A stretch of DNA of 64,000 bases from Paralvinella palmiformis (Eukaryota > Annelida > Polychaeta > Terebellida > Alvinellidae), in contig JAODUP010000715.1 in assembly GCA_025642065.1 (NCBI GenBank), positions 31,001-95,000 on the forward strand, written 5' to 3'. A model generated the notes under the pieces. It was not told the DNA's origin. It ran no database searches and saw only the letters and a program-made list of their open reading frames with translations. The position numbers were made by a program, and so were the translations under genes. Below, in pieces: positions 37,854 to 48,768 of the stretch. The stretch's first letter is position 1, and each line of letters opens with the position of its first letter.

Positions 37854-38851
37854 ACATTTATTAAATATACATTATTATTATTATAATTATTGTCCGTGGC
37901 AAAATAACAGCTGTTGTTCAATATCAATGTGTACGCAATCTGTAAATTCTCAAACTTAAATAATAATTAACTGTCATTAATTATATCTCATAAGGATTGG
38001 TTGGACATTTAATTAGCTACTTCATGGACTATATCTCAACGATTAACATTGGATATGATCAAGCTCACATCATCAAGAATCATGCCGTCGAAATGTTTAC
38101 ACGTTTCTCGGGCGCACAAACTATATAGAGATAAATGTGCTCTTTAGTTTAACCAGAGTTGCAGCACAAAATAATAGACTGTGTCGTAGATGGAGTAGTT
38201 AAAATAATTCTTCATTGTCCGACATCAATTGAGGAAATTTATTATTAGTATTTGAGCTAGTATCGTAAATATTAAGGTAGACAAAAATAGGATCTGGAAA
38301 GCGATGTAACAAATTGTTTATCAGTAATTAATTTAACTTAATATATATATTTGGGATACCATCTTATGTGTGATAAAAGGTAATTAAAATAGGATGACAC
38401 TACATTTTTAATTTTTTTTTTGTATTGATTCAACACTACTTATTGATTTTATAAACTTTGAACAATGTTATAGTTTTCATATCAATCTTCATTATCATCT
38501 GTATATACATCACTGTTGGTAATTTTTTTATTATTAAAGTCCATATTCTGTACATTATCGGAGATCTGTTGTCAAATTTCCATAGCTTCTGTTCTTTGTC
38601 TTCAAAGAATTATAATTTAAAGTGCCCTTCCAACTTGAGTATAACATGTTGTTTAAAGGTGAATAATGGTAATTTTACTGATTTATTAAAATTTAGTTTT
38701 TTTATAAAATGGCAATATTACTGTTTACATCGACTTAAACCATAAATTTCCTATATTTATTTTATGAATACATATTTTTCTTGCAATTGAACCATGTACA
38801 TCCTGATTGAGCTGTAAATATTTTTGAAGTAGTCTAAAGCCAAGATTCTGT

Positions 38852-39438
38852 ATACCATACTCACGCTAATAAGGGCCTCTGCTCAAACAGGGACTGGGGG
38901 TAAATATAAATTGAAATAAATAAGTTCCCCTGTTTGATATAGCGCCCCCTCGAATAAAACAAACGAAGATACACATGTACAAATACTCTAATATAGATTC
39001 ATTTATCATCGCCCACATTCTATTCACACGTCAGCAGCATACTTACCATTGATGTTTATGTCAGTTAACTTATTCTGGTATTATGGAAATTTCTCAGCGA
39101 AAATAATCATACACAAAATTAATTCCATCGTATAAATTGTCAGTTGCTCATTAGTTACAAGTAAAATTGTGTTTCTAATTAATCAGTCATCTTTGAACGC
39201 ATGTCTTGTTATTATTATCTTTTTAATAAAAACGCACATTTCGTACCATATGTTGACATGTTTTTGGATGGATGGATGAACAATATTTTCAGTACAATAA
39301 TCATTTATATCAGGCACCAACATGTCTTAAAAACAATAAGAACCTCTGCTTGAATAAGGGCATGCTTGAATAGCTGCCGGGGGAAACAGTCATCGAAAAC
39401 AATAGCTGCCTGGGCCTTTATTCGCGTGAGTACGGTAT
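38852..39438 (+). mobile_element. 587-bp element with about 26-bp TIRs
   Basis: The left end ATACCATACTCACGCTAATA continues AGGGCC; the right end on the - strand is ATACCGTACTCACGCGAATA continuing AAGGCC, about 23 of 26 matching. The inner parts are also loosely inverted (GCTCAAACAGGG and CTTGAATAAGGG). No coding capacity. Class II MITE-type element; family unknown. Confidence 0.65.
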
Positions 39439-39739
39439 GCCGTATGCAAATGGGGATGCGACAGAAAATGTAAAGCACGTAAACAGATGAGCTAGATTCC
39501 ATATGTGCGACTGCATACGCAATTTGGGAATGAGAAAAATCAGAAAGCTCCATGTGGTGATTCATGTGAATGCAAATGTGAGTGAGATGGTTGAATACTG
39601 AATTTTATGACCCAGGTAGGCTTTCCAAAGGAAAATAAGTCAAAAGGCTCAAAAAGGGCACAAAAACGCATGGATACCGCAATGTAGCATTCGCATGTCA
39701 CATTACATACTTTGTATATGGAATCTCGTTTTAAGACCA

Positions 39740-39762
39740 TATATATATATATATATATATAT
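39740..39762 (+). repeat. (TA)n microsatellite near the exon C acceptor
   Basis: TA run ending about 30 bp before exon C. Confidence 0.9.
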
Positions 39763-39792
39763 ACACTGTTAATGATCTCTGTTTGTTTACAG

Positions 39793-39888
39793 ATGGTTAG
39801 GAACAGTGATCCTTTTAGCATGGATGGTTGCACTCTGTCTAATTATACTGCTAGGTGTGGGCTTATCATCAAAATGTACACTACTAGT
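39793..39888 (+). CDS. TTYH: TTYH exon C: TM3
   Basis: The acceptor is gtttacag and the donor is GTAAGT. The first base completes AGA (Arg). Then come 31 codons starting WLGTVILLAWMVALCLIILL, a clear hydrophobic helix, followed by GVGLSSKCTLL and two bases (GT) of a Val codon. It aligns with the human TTYH1 segment beginning RWLAYVLLLL. It matches TM3 and the short loop towards TM4. A (TA)n tract lies about 30 bases upstream of the acceptor at 39740-39762. Confidence 0.94.
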
Positions 39889-41440
39889 GTAAGTATAAAT
39901 GAAAGTTTATCATTAAGTTTATCCATTATTGATTGTTATTGTAAAAGAACCAATTCTTGTTAGTCCTCAGTAAGTCCTACCTAAAGATGTAAACAATACT
40001 GTTATGAATTATTCATGGAAGTCTTTGTATGTTATTGGCTTGTTTGGTATAAGTATTATATAAATATTTATAGATTTATAAATATTTATAAAAGTTTATT
40101 AGACTACAGGCAATTAATTTTATCCATTAGAAACCTCTACATGGGTACATATAAGGATATTTAATATGCAACTGCATGGTAACATATCCTATTTCACAGA
40201 ACATTATTGCCAGCACAATCATGGTATGATAATTCATATATAATGATAATAGATGTGAACAACTCCTATCCCATTCCAATATTTGATACAATATAGTATT
40301 TGCTGTACCCTTATCACCATAAGTACAAATATGTCATACATGGTCACATCATTAGTATATTGTTGGAATTATATATGAATCAATTTTGTTAAATAGTACT
40401 TTGAGTAAGTCATGAATAAGTCATGTTAGTGTATCTTTTGTTCAGAATTATAATAGGAAGTCAGGAAATCGATAAAGAACATTTCTATTTCGAAGCCAAT
40501 TATTTCCTTTTGTTAATTTTCAACGTAAACAGGAATACTGTGTGTCAAATGTAGGAAAACAAAGTTTTGGGAGACTTTTCTGTGTGAAATTATGATTGGC
40601 CACTTGATTAATACAAGAGTTTGAGGCAATTTCTTTTCAAGTGACTTAAGATACAATTTGATTAATACATGAGGTTGTCTTGTGTATGAGCATTATAGTA
40701 ATGATGATAAATGTTGTTTAAACATATATACTAATGCAGATGCCAATGAATATATTTTCATTGCTGATCGTGGTTGTCCCTTTTAGTTCTTCGGTGTAAT
40801 AATTTTATTGAAATAAATTTTCCCCCTAAAAACGTTAATATATATTTTTTTATTTTAGCTTATACATGTATAAAGGGTTTAAAAAATACGATGTACACAA
40901 TCTTAGAAGCCGCTGTTTCTTTCATGTTGCTGGTGACTTAATTTTTGTATATACTCATCCATAAACAAAAAATTTAATGTGAAGTAATTATTGAATTAAT
41001 ATTAGCTACTAATTTGCATATGGTGCAGACATGGGCTGAATTCCATTTTGTCAATTCTAATTCATTTTCAATTCCAGTTTCTTTTTTTACCTACTACTTT
41101 TTACCATCAGTAGGTACTCTGAGTACCTACTTGGAATACCTATTCCGAGTAGTTTATATTTCAAGTAGGATTGTCGTGGAAGAAATATTTTCTGAATTAA
41201 AAAATTAAATTGGAATTTAATTTGTGGATTAAATATTTTTTTTGTAGGAAACTTCAATTCCAATTCAAATATTTTCAATTCCAATTCCATTTTATTTAAA
41301 TAATTGGAATTGATGGTCAATTGCAATTCTGTAATGGTGTGTTAATTTATCCCTTTTTGTGATATCTTGGTGGACTTTTCTGATCTGCAGTAAGGTTGTT
41401 TTTATCTTATCTTAACGATGTATTCTATCTCTTTTTTTAG
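39889..41440 (+). other. Intron C-D, 1.55 kb
   Basis: AT-rich intron. The only structured part is the AATTCC-rich dispersed repeat at about 41036-41335. Nothing else seen. Confidence 0.8.
41036..41335 (+). mobile_element. AATTCC-rich foldback-like repeat, copy 1
   Basis: The ends are rich in GAATTCCATTTTGTCAATTC on the left and its rough inverse (GGAATTGATGGTCAATTGC) on the right. The interior shares TTTTTACCTACTACTTTTTA, GGTACTCTGA and TGAATTAAAAAATTAAAT with the copy at 55711. An AT-rich MITE is the likeliest class. Confidence 0.6.
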
Positions 41441-41513
41441 GTTCTGTGCTTTCGGCATCTTTACCTTAGTGCTGTGTTGGTTGGCTGCTGGTTTTCACTT
41501 GGGGATTAGTGTG
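41441..41513 (+). CDS. TTYH: TTYH exon D: TM4
   Basis: The acceptor is a strong pyrimidine tract (ctctttttttag) and the donor is GTAGGT. One base completes Val, then 24 codons read FCAFGIFTLVLCWLAAGFHL and GISV, ending on a codon boundary. The hydrophobic run is TM4. It leads directly into GLGDFC of exon E, the same junction as the human sequence around AVGLSDFC. Confidence 0.93.
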
Positions 41514-42585
41514 GTAGGTGATTAAATGTAGCATGTCTTTGATTAATGGATTATACATGACAACCAAATGTCTTAGTTTTATACTATAAGATGTGTAGCA
41601 GCAGTACTCATTAAGATAATAGATGTTAATTATAGAATATCAGTTATGTGGTCACAATTACTACGTTTGATGGTTTTTTAAAGTTTTGTGATGATTTCCT
41701 GATTTTTTAGAAATAAATTGAGCAATTAAAGCAATGCTTCACAGCAAATATGTCACACTGTAACATTTGAAAATTTGTATGAATATTAAGTATATCAAGG
41801 GTGCAGTTCTTGGATCGTTTAGATTTATGTTGAAATTAACTCTAGACTCTGTCAACTTGAGACACCAGTACTGTTTTTTCTTGGACTACTATTTGGGCTA
41901 TTAAAACTATTTGTTGGGCTAGTAAGAAATTTAACTTTTACTAGCACAGAGGCTAGTGAAATGCAGAAATATTTTCTGGCCCTGCTGGTACTACTTACTA
42001 CATGTATTACTACTACTAATGATAGCAATACAAATTGTAATTATAATTTACTTACATAAATCAACCAACAATAATATAAAAGCAAATTACATATACATTG
42101 AAACATTAGAAAAAAAACATACATAACAGGTGACCCTTTAAGTCAGATTTATAAAGAAGGTTAGTGAATTGTTGATACTGTTTTAAACATTGTTCTTGTT
42201 AAATATATTTTCATTTATTTAGATTTTTAGTCAAAAATGAGTTCCACTATCGTAAGAATATAGTATTCTGGCTGGGTGGGGGGGGGGATATCAGCCTTAA
42301 TAAACTTTGTCTGTCCAACCAATTATTGTCATATGCGATAAGGTGTCAAATCTACTGCCCAGGCTGTATATCATTTCTAACAACCAGATGTGTATTTCAG
42401 TCAGTAATTCATTGTCATCCAGTGAGTATGTAAAGATTCTGCTGCTTTTGCTGTTTTATTTTGTAATCAATGGCTTATTACCTGTTGTTTTCACCCAACA
42501 AATAGTATACACACCCGGGGGATGGTTTGTGTTGTTGGTGGATGGGAAAGAACAAGCCAAGATAATATAAAATGGACTTTAAAAG

Positions 42586-42733
42586 GGTTAAGTTGTTTAG
42601 CCCTGTTACTGATTAGGGGGAGACATACATATGGCTGAATGTTGACTAATGCTGGAAACAAATCCCACAGTGAGCTGGATTTGAACCAGCAGCCAAAAGG
42701 TTTCCAGCACAGTGTTGTAGCCACGGTGCCATC
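42586..42733 (-). mobile_element. tRNA-headed SINE, family B
   Basis: On the - strand the head is GATGGCACCGTGGCTACAAC with box B GCTGGTTCAAATCCAGC. The body runs through GTGGGATTTGTTTCCAGC and ends GGGCTAAACAACTTAACCC, matching the CTAAACAA(C/A)CT end of the 63.5-63.8 kb copies. Confidence 0.65.
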
Positions 42734-42891
42734 AAAATGTCTTGGACCATAAAAGAGAGCTTTATAAAGTGATCATGTTTGATTTTTGTCAGTCAAATAT
42801 AAGTTGATCTGATATATCTTATAACTTGATTTAACATACAGTGTGTTTGTAGTCAATTAAGACTTCCCCCTCCAAATACATAATAGATGTC

Positions 42892-43045
42892 TGTGTGGCC
42901 AGACTGGTAACGTCATTGGTTACAAGACTACAATTAGTAGAAGCCAGTTTATATCCAGGCTAGACTATGTATGAAGGATGTTTAATATTTTATTTTACGT
43001 CATAGATTTACACACTGCTCTACCCTTTTAACCTACCATATGGAC
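42892..43045 (+). mobile_element. Worn tRNA-headed SINE, family A-like
   Basis: The head GTGGCCAGACTGGTAACGTC resembles box A, with a weak box B at CCAGTTTATATCCAGG. The body has GAAGGATGTTTAATATTTTA and ends ACCTACCATATGGACAG, in the same order as family A. Confidence 0.45.
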
Positions 43046-43578
43046 AGATTTTTAAAAATAAATCAATAATATATCATATTTATACACATGTGCACACACA
43101 CACACAGAGATAGAGAGATGGGAGGGGGGGGGAGATAAAGTGTTTATTGTATACATCACTTTTGTTTATGTATATTATAAGACATATAACAGTTTTAAAC
43201 TAATAAACTTATCTTTAATTTATAACAAAATTATTACAGTCTTATACATCCCCAAAATAACAAAAACTGGTGCAAAGTTGGCCATAGTTGACCACAATTA
43301 CTATCTACATAACTGTAAAATGTACGTTATGGTTTCTGAGAGATGTATAATATTTAATAATGGTAGAGTTTGACCATTAAGAGATATGGAGATTATATTG
43401 GTACATCATGAATTTTGATTTCTGTGATGCTCAGTAACAAGTCACTCTTCATAAAGTCTTTTGTCTCATGGGTCTTAAATATGACTAGGTATGTTTTATA
43501 ATAATCAATAACTTTCTCCCAAGTAATTCATCTTACACAATATAAAAAACCTAGTATTTATTTATGACAGTTATGTTA

Positions 43579-43582
<4 letters not shown>

Positions 43583-43641
<59 letters not shown>
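43583..43641 (+). repeat. (TA)n(GA)n compound microsatellite
   Basis: TA block followed by an AG block, about 115 bp before exon E. Confidence 0.95.
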
Positions 43642-43647
<6 letters not shown>

Positions 43648-43756
43648 TAGGTACAGGAAAACTGCTCTATGAGACACGCTCAAGGTGAAAGTTTGCTCCA
43701 TTTTAGATGAAGGCGTTGAGTGACAGGTGATATGTTTTAAATTTTTTATCCAACAG

Positions 43757-43826
43757 GGTTTGGGAGACTTCTGCATCGCGCCGGACGTTTTCTTCCAAAG
43801 GTTTGGCTCAGAACAAATAGAAAAAG
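43757..43826 (+). CDS. TTYH: TTYH exon E: start of extracellular domain 2, DFC motif
   Basis: The acceptor is atccaacag and the donor is GTAGAG. The exon has 23 codons starting GLGDFCIAPDVFFQRFG and one trailing base (G). The DFC motif is one of the strongest tweety signatures; its cysteine is one of four conserved extracellular cysteines held in disulfides in the family. It follows TM4 without a linker, as in vertebrate members. Confidence 0.94.
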
Positions 43827-44159
43827 GTAGAGTAGATGATCCTTAGTAACACAAACACACCCAATAACAGTAACCACACACACACAGATAGAGAGAAATA
43901 ACAAAACTAGATCCTCTCGTCAATTATTTTTATTCATTTTGCCTCCTAGTGTTTGATTTTTCCGGCACAGACAGCCTATTTAACCCAGGGTCTGGTCACG
44001 TGCCAGCCTGTCTGTTTTGTGCTGTTTAATTCTCCCTGTTTGATAGATGCGTCTAGCACCTAAAGTGCTTTAATTTCCACTATTTCTGAATGCCACATAG
44101 GATGAAAGTTATTAATTATTGGTGCGATTTTTAATCTCTTGTTGGGTTTGATTCTCGGT

Positions 44160-44219
44160 TTGTGTGTGTGTGAGAGAGTGTGTGTGTGTGTGTGTGTGTG
44201 TGAGTGAGTGTGTGTGTGT
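44160..44219 (+). repeat. (GT)n microsatellite with GA interruptions
   Basis: GT run broken by GAGAGA and GAGTGA. Confidence 0.9.
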
Positions 44220-44401
44220 TCAGAAATAAAAACTCTTCAGACAGAACGCCAAACAACCTGTACATTATGTTTTTCCCAACAAACTCAGTTAGAATGTGTT
44301 TTAATGCCCATGGGAAATCACTTTATATACATCTGGTCTGTGTTATTAGATACCTAAATCACACCGATATTTTGTTTAATGCTGTGGTTATTTCCTACTT
44401 G

Positions 44402-44436
<35 letters not shown>

Positions 44437-44443
44437 GTGTGTG
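44402..44443 (+). repeat. (TA)n(GT)n microsatellite
   Basis: TA block followed by a short GT block, about 70 bp before exon F. Confidence 0.95.
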
Positions 44444-44513
44444 TTGGATTAGTTTGCCAATCCGATATGTAATGATGATAATGTGATATGTTTTTAATTT
44501 TCTGTCTTTCCAG

Positions 44514-44569
44514 CTGTAGTAAAGTATTATGTACATTGTGATCCCACGGAGGAGAGCCCATTTGCAAAG
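44514..44569 (+). CDS. TTYH: TTYH exon F: extracellular domain 2, second conserved cysteine
   Basis: The acceptor is ctttccag and the donor is GTGACT, a weaker donor. Two bases complete Ala, then 18 codons read VVKYYVHCDPTEESPFAK, ending on a codon boundary. It corresponds to the human stretch ILSYYLLCNRAVSNPF: an aromatic YY, the second conserved cysteine, and SPF. Small exons E to H lie within 1.5 kb, the most compact part of the gene. Confidence 0.93.
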
Positions 44570-44668
44570 GTGACTTCCTATTTGCCATCCTGGTGAATTA
44601 TTTTTATTTTCTGTTTACATTATGATGGTTGTCGTGGTTTTTCTATATGTGAGTGTGTTATGATGGCA

Positions 44669-44712
<44 letters not shown>

Positions 44713-44917
44713 TGAGAAGCTATCAAAAAGCTTGAATTGATATATTTAATAACTGTAAAATTATTACAGCTCGACAAAACTAAATCGGTAACTGTTAGTC
44801 ACACATCTGTTTGTTAAGGTGACTATATGAATTTGAAAAGGATCTATCATTGGTACGTGTATATTGTACAACATGGAATGAATATTGACTATTGTGTACC
44901 ACTTTGCTTGTATACAG
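44570..44917 (+). other. Intron F-G, 0.35 kb
   Basis: Short intron with a (TA)n tract at about 44672-44710 and nothing else recognisable. Confidence 0.8.
44672..44710 (+). repeat. (TA)n microsatellite
   Basis: TA run in intron F-G. Confidence 0.95.
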
Positions 44918-45016
44918 GCCTTACAGAGCGGCTCTCAAAATATCAGGGACTCAAACCGAACTCTGCATGAGGCAAAGCAACTTGCCATAGAAGAGAGAGA
45001 AATTCGACAGTCTGAG
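44918..45016 (+). CDS. TTYH: TTYH exon G: extracellular domain 2, helical segment
   Basis: The acceptor is gtatacag and the donor is GTATTT. There are exactly 33 codons, phase 0 at both ends: ALQSGSQNIRDSNRTLHEAK then QLAIEEREIRQSE. It is a charged amphipathic helix with an N-R-T glycosylation sequon. It aligns with the human helix LTLSQRALANIHSQLLGLEREA. The donor is followed by a (GAT)n microsatellite inside a 109-bp intron. Confidence 0.92.
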
Positions 45017-45033
45017 GTATTTGTGACTGTTAT

Positions 45034-45061
45034 GGATGATGATGATGATGATGATGATGAT
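45034..45061 (+). repeat. (GAT)n microsatellite inside the 109-bp intron G-H
   Basis: About nine GAT units, 18 bp after the exon G donor. Confidence 0.95.
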
Positions 45062-45125
45062 AAAGTAATTAGTTATGGGGGTTAATCACAAAGTTACTAG
45101 TATATGATTGTGATATTATTTTCAG

Positions 45126-45265
45126 TTGGAAGGTCCAGTACGTACAGTTATAGCCGGATTAAATGATGCTTCAGAAAACTTGAGAAAACTCAGCGTTCTA
45201 ACTGATTGTCATAATCTCCATAAAGACTACACAGATGGCATAGAGGCAATATGTTACTCTGCTTT
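45126..45265 (+). CDS. TTYH: TTYH exon H: extracellular domain 2, HNLHKDY and last two cysteines
   Basis: The acceptor is attttcag and the donor is GTAAGT. There are 46 codons plus TT of a Leu codon. It starts LEGPVRTVIAGLNDASENL and contains LTDCHNLHKDYTDGIEAICY. The C-x-x-LHKDY block and the downstream ICY cysteine are diagnostic (human TTYH1 HCRSLHKDY and GLCEDAL). They close the second extracellular domain immediately before TM5. Confidence 0.95.
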
Positions 45266-45279
45266 GTAAGTTTTGTATG

Positions 45280-45328
<49 letters not shown>

Positions 45329-47941
45329 ACATCCATAAACATATAAAACACACATTCATGCACATGTGCACATGTACACACACAAACACACACTCACAAT
45401 TTATATTTAAATTTCAGCATTTATTAACCCTTAATACTTCATCTGTTACAATAGTAATCAAGATATTATTAATAAGAATTTCAGGTATACAGTGAGAATT
45501 ACTCTATTGTCCCAGTAATTAAATAGCTGATGTTAAAAAATGATCTGATTGATTTCTTATCTTTATTATAAATGTTTAGCCTGAAAATGGGATAACTGAA
45601 ATATCTCTTGGGATAATATTTATAATTTGATTAATTCCTTAAGAGGATGGATTGTGATGTTCTTAACAATACCAGTCAGTCTGTCTAATAATGGTGTATA
45701 TCTCCATTTATAGATGACACAGAAAAATAAATCAAGTGTCATCACATACATTGGGACTGTTCATTAACTGATATCATTGAGAAATGTGAGAAATGTGCCC
45801 ATATATTATAATTCTTTGTGGCTCTCTTCGATTAGAAATCTATTCTACATCACCTAATTTATTATTATTTTATGCGGTTGTATTACTACTTTTGATAGAC
45901 TTGCTGAAGTATTACAGCAGCTAGTTATTAAAACACATTGAATCTCAGAGTCATTAAGTAAAAATAACCTCTGAAATTATGATCTTCCTCCATTTGATTA
46001 ATCTACTATGATAATATAACTAGGATGATAAAAGATATCATCTATTATTATGTGATTGACTTCTCTGAGACTTAATGCGATTCTTTGTAAATTTTCATCT
46101 TATTTCAAAATATTTAATTCCTTATTAAAACTAGATAAAATTAATTCTAGCCATTTGGTATATTACATTTACTAGAATTGTTATTTTATTAAGCACTAAA
46201 CAGATTACAAAATTTGGACATTTTAATTGCATGTACAGGGAAATTCAGATCCCGAACAGCAATTGTGTGCAATATAACGGCATCCTCCTGAATATTTGGT
46301 TCTGTCCAGTTTTACTCAGTAAGTTCAAAGAACAGGATTGGTTACTGATATCATCAACATGTGTGCATTGTGGTATAGGTTTGCTCAGTGACCATTCTCT
46401 GTATGCCAACATTGAGCATGTGTGCATTTTCTGCTGTATAATTAATTAGCGACATGGCAATCAGCTCAAGTTGATCCATATAAAGTTATTACTATCTCTT
46501 TACTGAGAAAAACACTTATTTTATGGATAACTTGTAAGGCTACAAGTGACTATTAATGCCAATAAAGGTTATTGTTAAAACTGTTTGGAAAAGTTATTGT
46601 CACCCAAGGAATTGCTTTAATAATGCAGTATGACTTCCTGTGTGTTCATGTCTGGGAAATACAACAATTGCCATTAAGGATGCATTGTTAGATGTGAATC
46701 TTCACGATTGGACCAGAAACCATTAACTGTATGTCATTGTGTTTGTATGCTACTCGCAACTAAAGACAGAGTTGGATGTGTTCTATGATACAAATATTTT
46801 TTAAATCTTTATCAGGCTACAACCAAATATTGTGACTATTACTCCAAACGTGAAGGAAATCATTCATGACGTTTGTGTTTAATTTGTTAAAATACAGAGA
46901 TATTCTATTGTAGATTGAATAATTAAATTGTTTTACCTTTCTTTTGCTGCCAAAATACATGACCTGTGATGTAGTATTTTGCTATTTTTTAATCAGCCAC
47001 AAGATTGGCTTACAATGAATTTATACAGGAACTGCTCACATCTACTATATTTATATACAAATTATAATATGTTGTAGTAATGTTTGATGAAGTAAACAAA
47101 CAGACTTTGATGTAAGTTTCTTCATTTATTGACTATGACCATTCTGTTTATTTGGCAGTAAGATATTGTTGATTATAAGTATTTCTCATGTATGAGATGA
47201 ATTATCTATAATATAATAGACAGTAGAACTATTTCCTTGTCTTATATGTGACAACGTTTTACAAAATGAGGGAATGTCCTGTGAAAAAAATCCACTTGAA
47301 CAAAAAAGCCAGTGAATATATTTATGCCTGTAGAAGAAAACTTCGATTGTAGAAGAAAAAGAGTACCAGTACATAGTCTTGATATCCCATGTTAGTTAAA
47401 ATTTAAATAAAAGTGTGAATCAGACAATTAGAAGGGTGAGGAGACTGTATCATAAAAATGTCAATTATTGATCATTCAGTGAATAAGTATGATATGCTTT
47501 TTTTGCACATATCTTGATTTATTACCTTTAAATATTGTATACTTTGTCCTGAAAAATAGAAATTGTGTTTTATGTTTTATCTAGAAAATGAGGTATACAT
47601 ATTTACTGAATTTATGGCATCAAATATCTTGTCCCAAAAGACACAGTTATACATATTTCCAAGTGTAACTTCAAAACAAACAAAATAATTTTGATATTAG
47701 GGTTCTAAGGAATACAAATTGTGTAGAAGTTGAGTTGTGATATGAAGTTAATGTACCATGACTGACTATAGCTGATTGAGATATTTGTATTAGTGTTTTG
47801 TATCAAAGCCCTAAAATATGATTTATGTAACATTGATAGTGTTAAATCAAACAAATACTACATATGCTTCCCACACTTATGATAACAGAATGTTGTCATT
47901 TAAACTATTTATTGTTATTAATTGATTGTCTTTCATTACAG
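45266..47941 (+). other. Intron H-I, 2.7 kb
   Basis: A (GT)n tract of about 42 bp (45281-45322), followed by CA-rich sequence to 45395, sits just after the exon H donor. The rest is AT-rich with no recognisable element or exon. Confidence 0.8.
45281..45322 (+). repeat. (GT)n microsatellite just after the exon H donor
   Basis: About 21 GT units beginning 15 bp after the donor. Confidence 0.95.
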
Positions 47942-48043
47942 GCCAGGTATGGCATTCCTACTTCTGTCAGCTGTGATCACAGGATTGTTTTTCACGGTCC
48001 TCGTCCTTCTGGCATCAAAAGCTTGGAGACACTTCACAAGAGG
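47942..48043 (+). CDS. TTYH: TTYH exon I: TM5
   Basis: The acceptor is cattacag and the donor is GTATGT. One base completes Leu, then 33 codons start PGMAFLLLSAVITGLFFTVL and end ASKAWRHFTR, leaving two bases (GG) of a Gly codon. The long hydrophobic run is TM5; the basic WRHFTR marks the cytoplasmic side. This is the first of five phase-2 exon ends in a row. Confidence 0.93.
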
Positions 48044-48423
48044 GTATGTATGTAAATAATGTAAACATCGATAAAACAGCAATAAATCGACAGTCTTCAT
48101 TTGAGTTCGCAATGACACACCATCATGTCTCCATCTCATCTGACATATTAAAATTATTGTGATAATAATTTCTAATAGGAAGATCTGGTATTAACCTAAT
48201 TGTTTTGTAGTTTTCTGTTTGAGCAATTTAATCAATATCTCACAGATCACAGAAATGTTGAACCTTGTAGTTTCAAAGTGACTTCTTGTTATTATTTTAT
48301 ATTTTGTAATCAGAACACTTCTCCGTTGTTCACTTTATTCTCCCGAACACAAGAACTGATCACATCAGTACACAATTCCTTCTCTGTAGTCATCATAATG
48401 CACACTGAATGCTTGGTTTTCAG
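48044..48423 (+). other. Intron I-J, 0.38 kb
   Basis: Nothing recognisable. An 86-codon open frame running into exon J (48200-48460) is in a different reading phase from the gene and looks incidental. Confidence 0.75.
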
Positions 48424-48456
48424 CACACAATATGCCGATCCTCAGGATGACGGCAC
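48424..48456 (+). CDS. TTYH: TTYH exon J: 33-bp tail microexon
   Basis: The acceptor is ggttttcag and the donor is GTAAGT. The exon adds G-TQYADPQDDG-T in frame between exon I (ending GG) and exon K (starting C). At 33 bp with phase 2 at both ends, it can be included or skipped with no frame change. The support is splice-site quality, exact phase match and an acidic sequence like other tweety tails; so short a peptide cannot be confirmed by similarity by eye. Confidence 0.75.
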
Positions 48457-48768
48457 GTAAGTGTCATCGGTGTATATAAATATATCTATATAATCATCAT
48501 GTTATCCATCATCATCATCATCATCATGATTCATGTTTTTGTTTTACCTTTTAGATGGGTTGTTTCAGTTAGATATGTTTACGTTTTTTCTCTAAGTTTA
48601 TATCAGGAGATAAAACCAAATTTTCTGTTTGAAAATTTCATTTGCCATTTAACTTTATTTTCATTTTAGAAGCAGTTTAATTTTTCTATCCAGAACCTAA
48701 CCAAATTGGTTATATCTCCTGTGCACAATGTAATATGAAGTCGAATATATCATTTCTAAACCAGGTGA

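Larger units (their letters stand above)
36352..39792 (+). other. Intron B-C, 3.4 kb
   Basis: Contains a LINE reverse-transcriptase remnant near 37.7 kb and a 587-bp TIR element at 38852-39438, both listed separately, and a (TA)n tract next to the exon C acceptor. Otherwise AT-rich with nothing recognisable. Confidence 0.8.
41514..43756 (+). other. Intron D-E, 2.2 kb
   Basis: Holds two tRNA-headed SINE copies (about 42586-42733 on the - strand and 42892-43045 on the + strand) and a (TA)n(GA)n tract at 43583-43641. A segment at 41850-41995 (starting TGTCAACTTGAGACACCAG, ending CTGGCCCTGCTGG) may be a worn MITE on the - strand, but I could not define its ends. Confidence 0.75.
43827..44513 (+). 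other. Intron E-F, 0.69 kb
   Basis: No gene or mobile element seen. A (GT)n tract lies at 44160-44219 and a (TA)n tract followed by (GT)n at 44402-44443. Confidence 0.8.
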
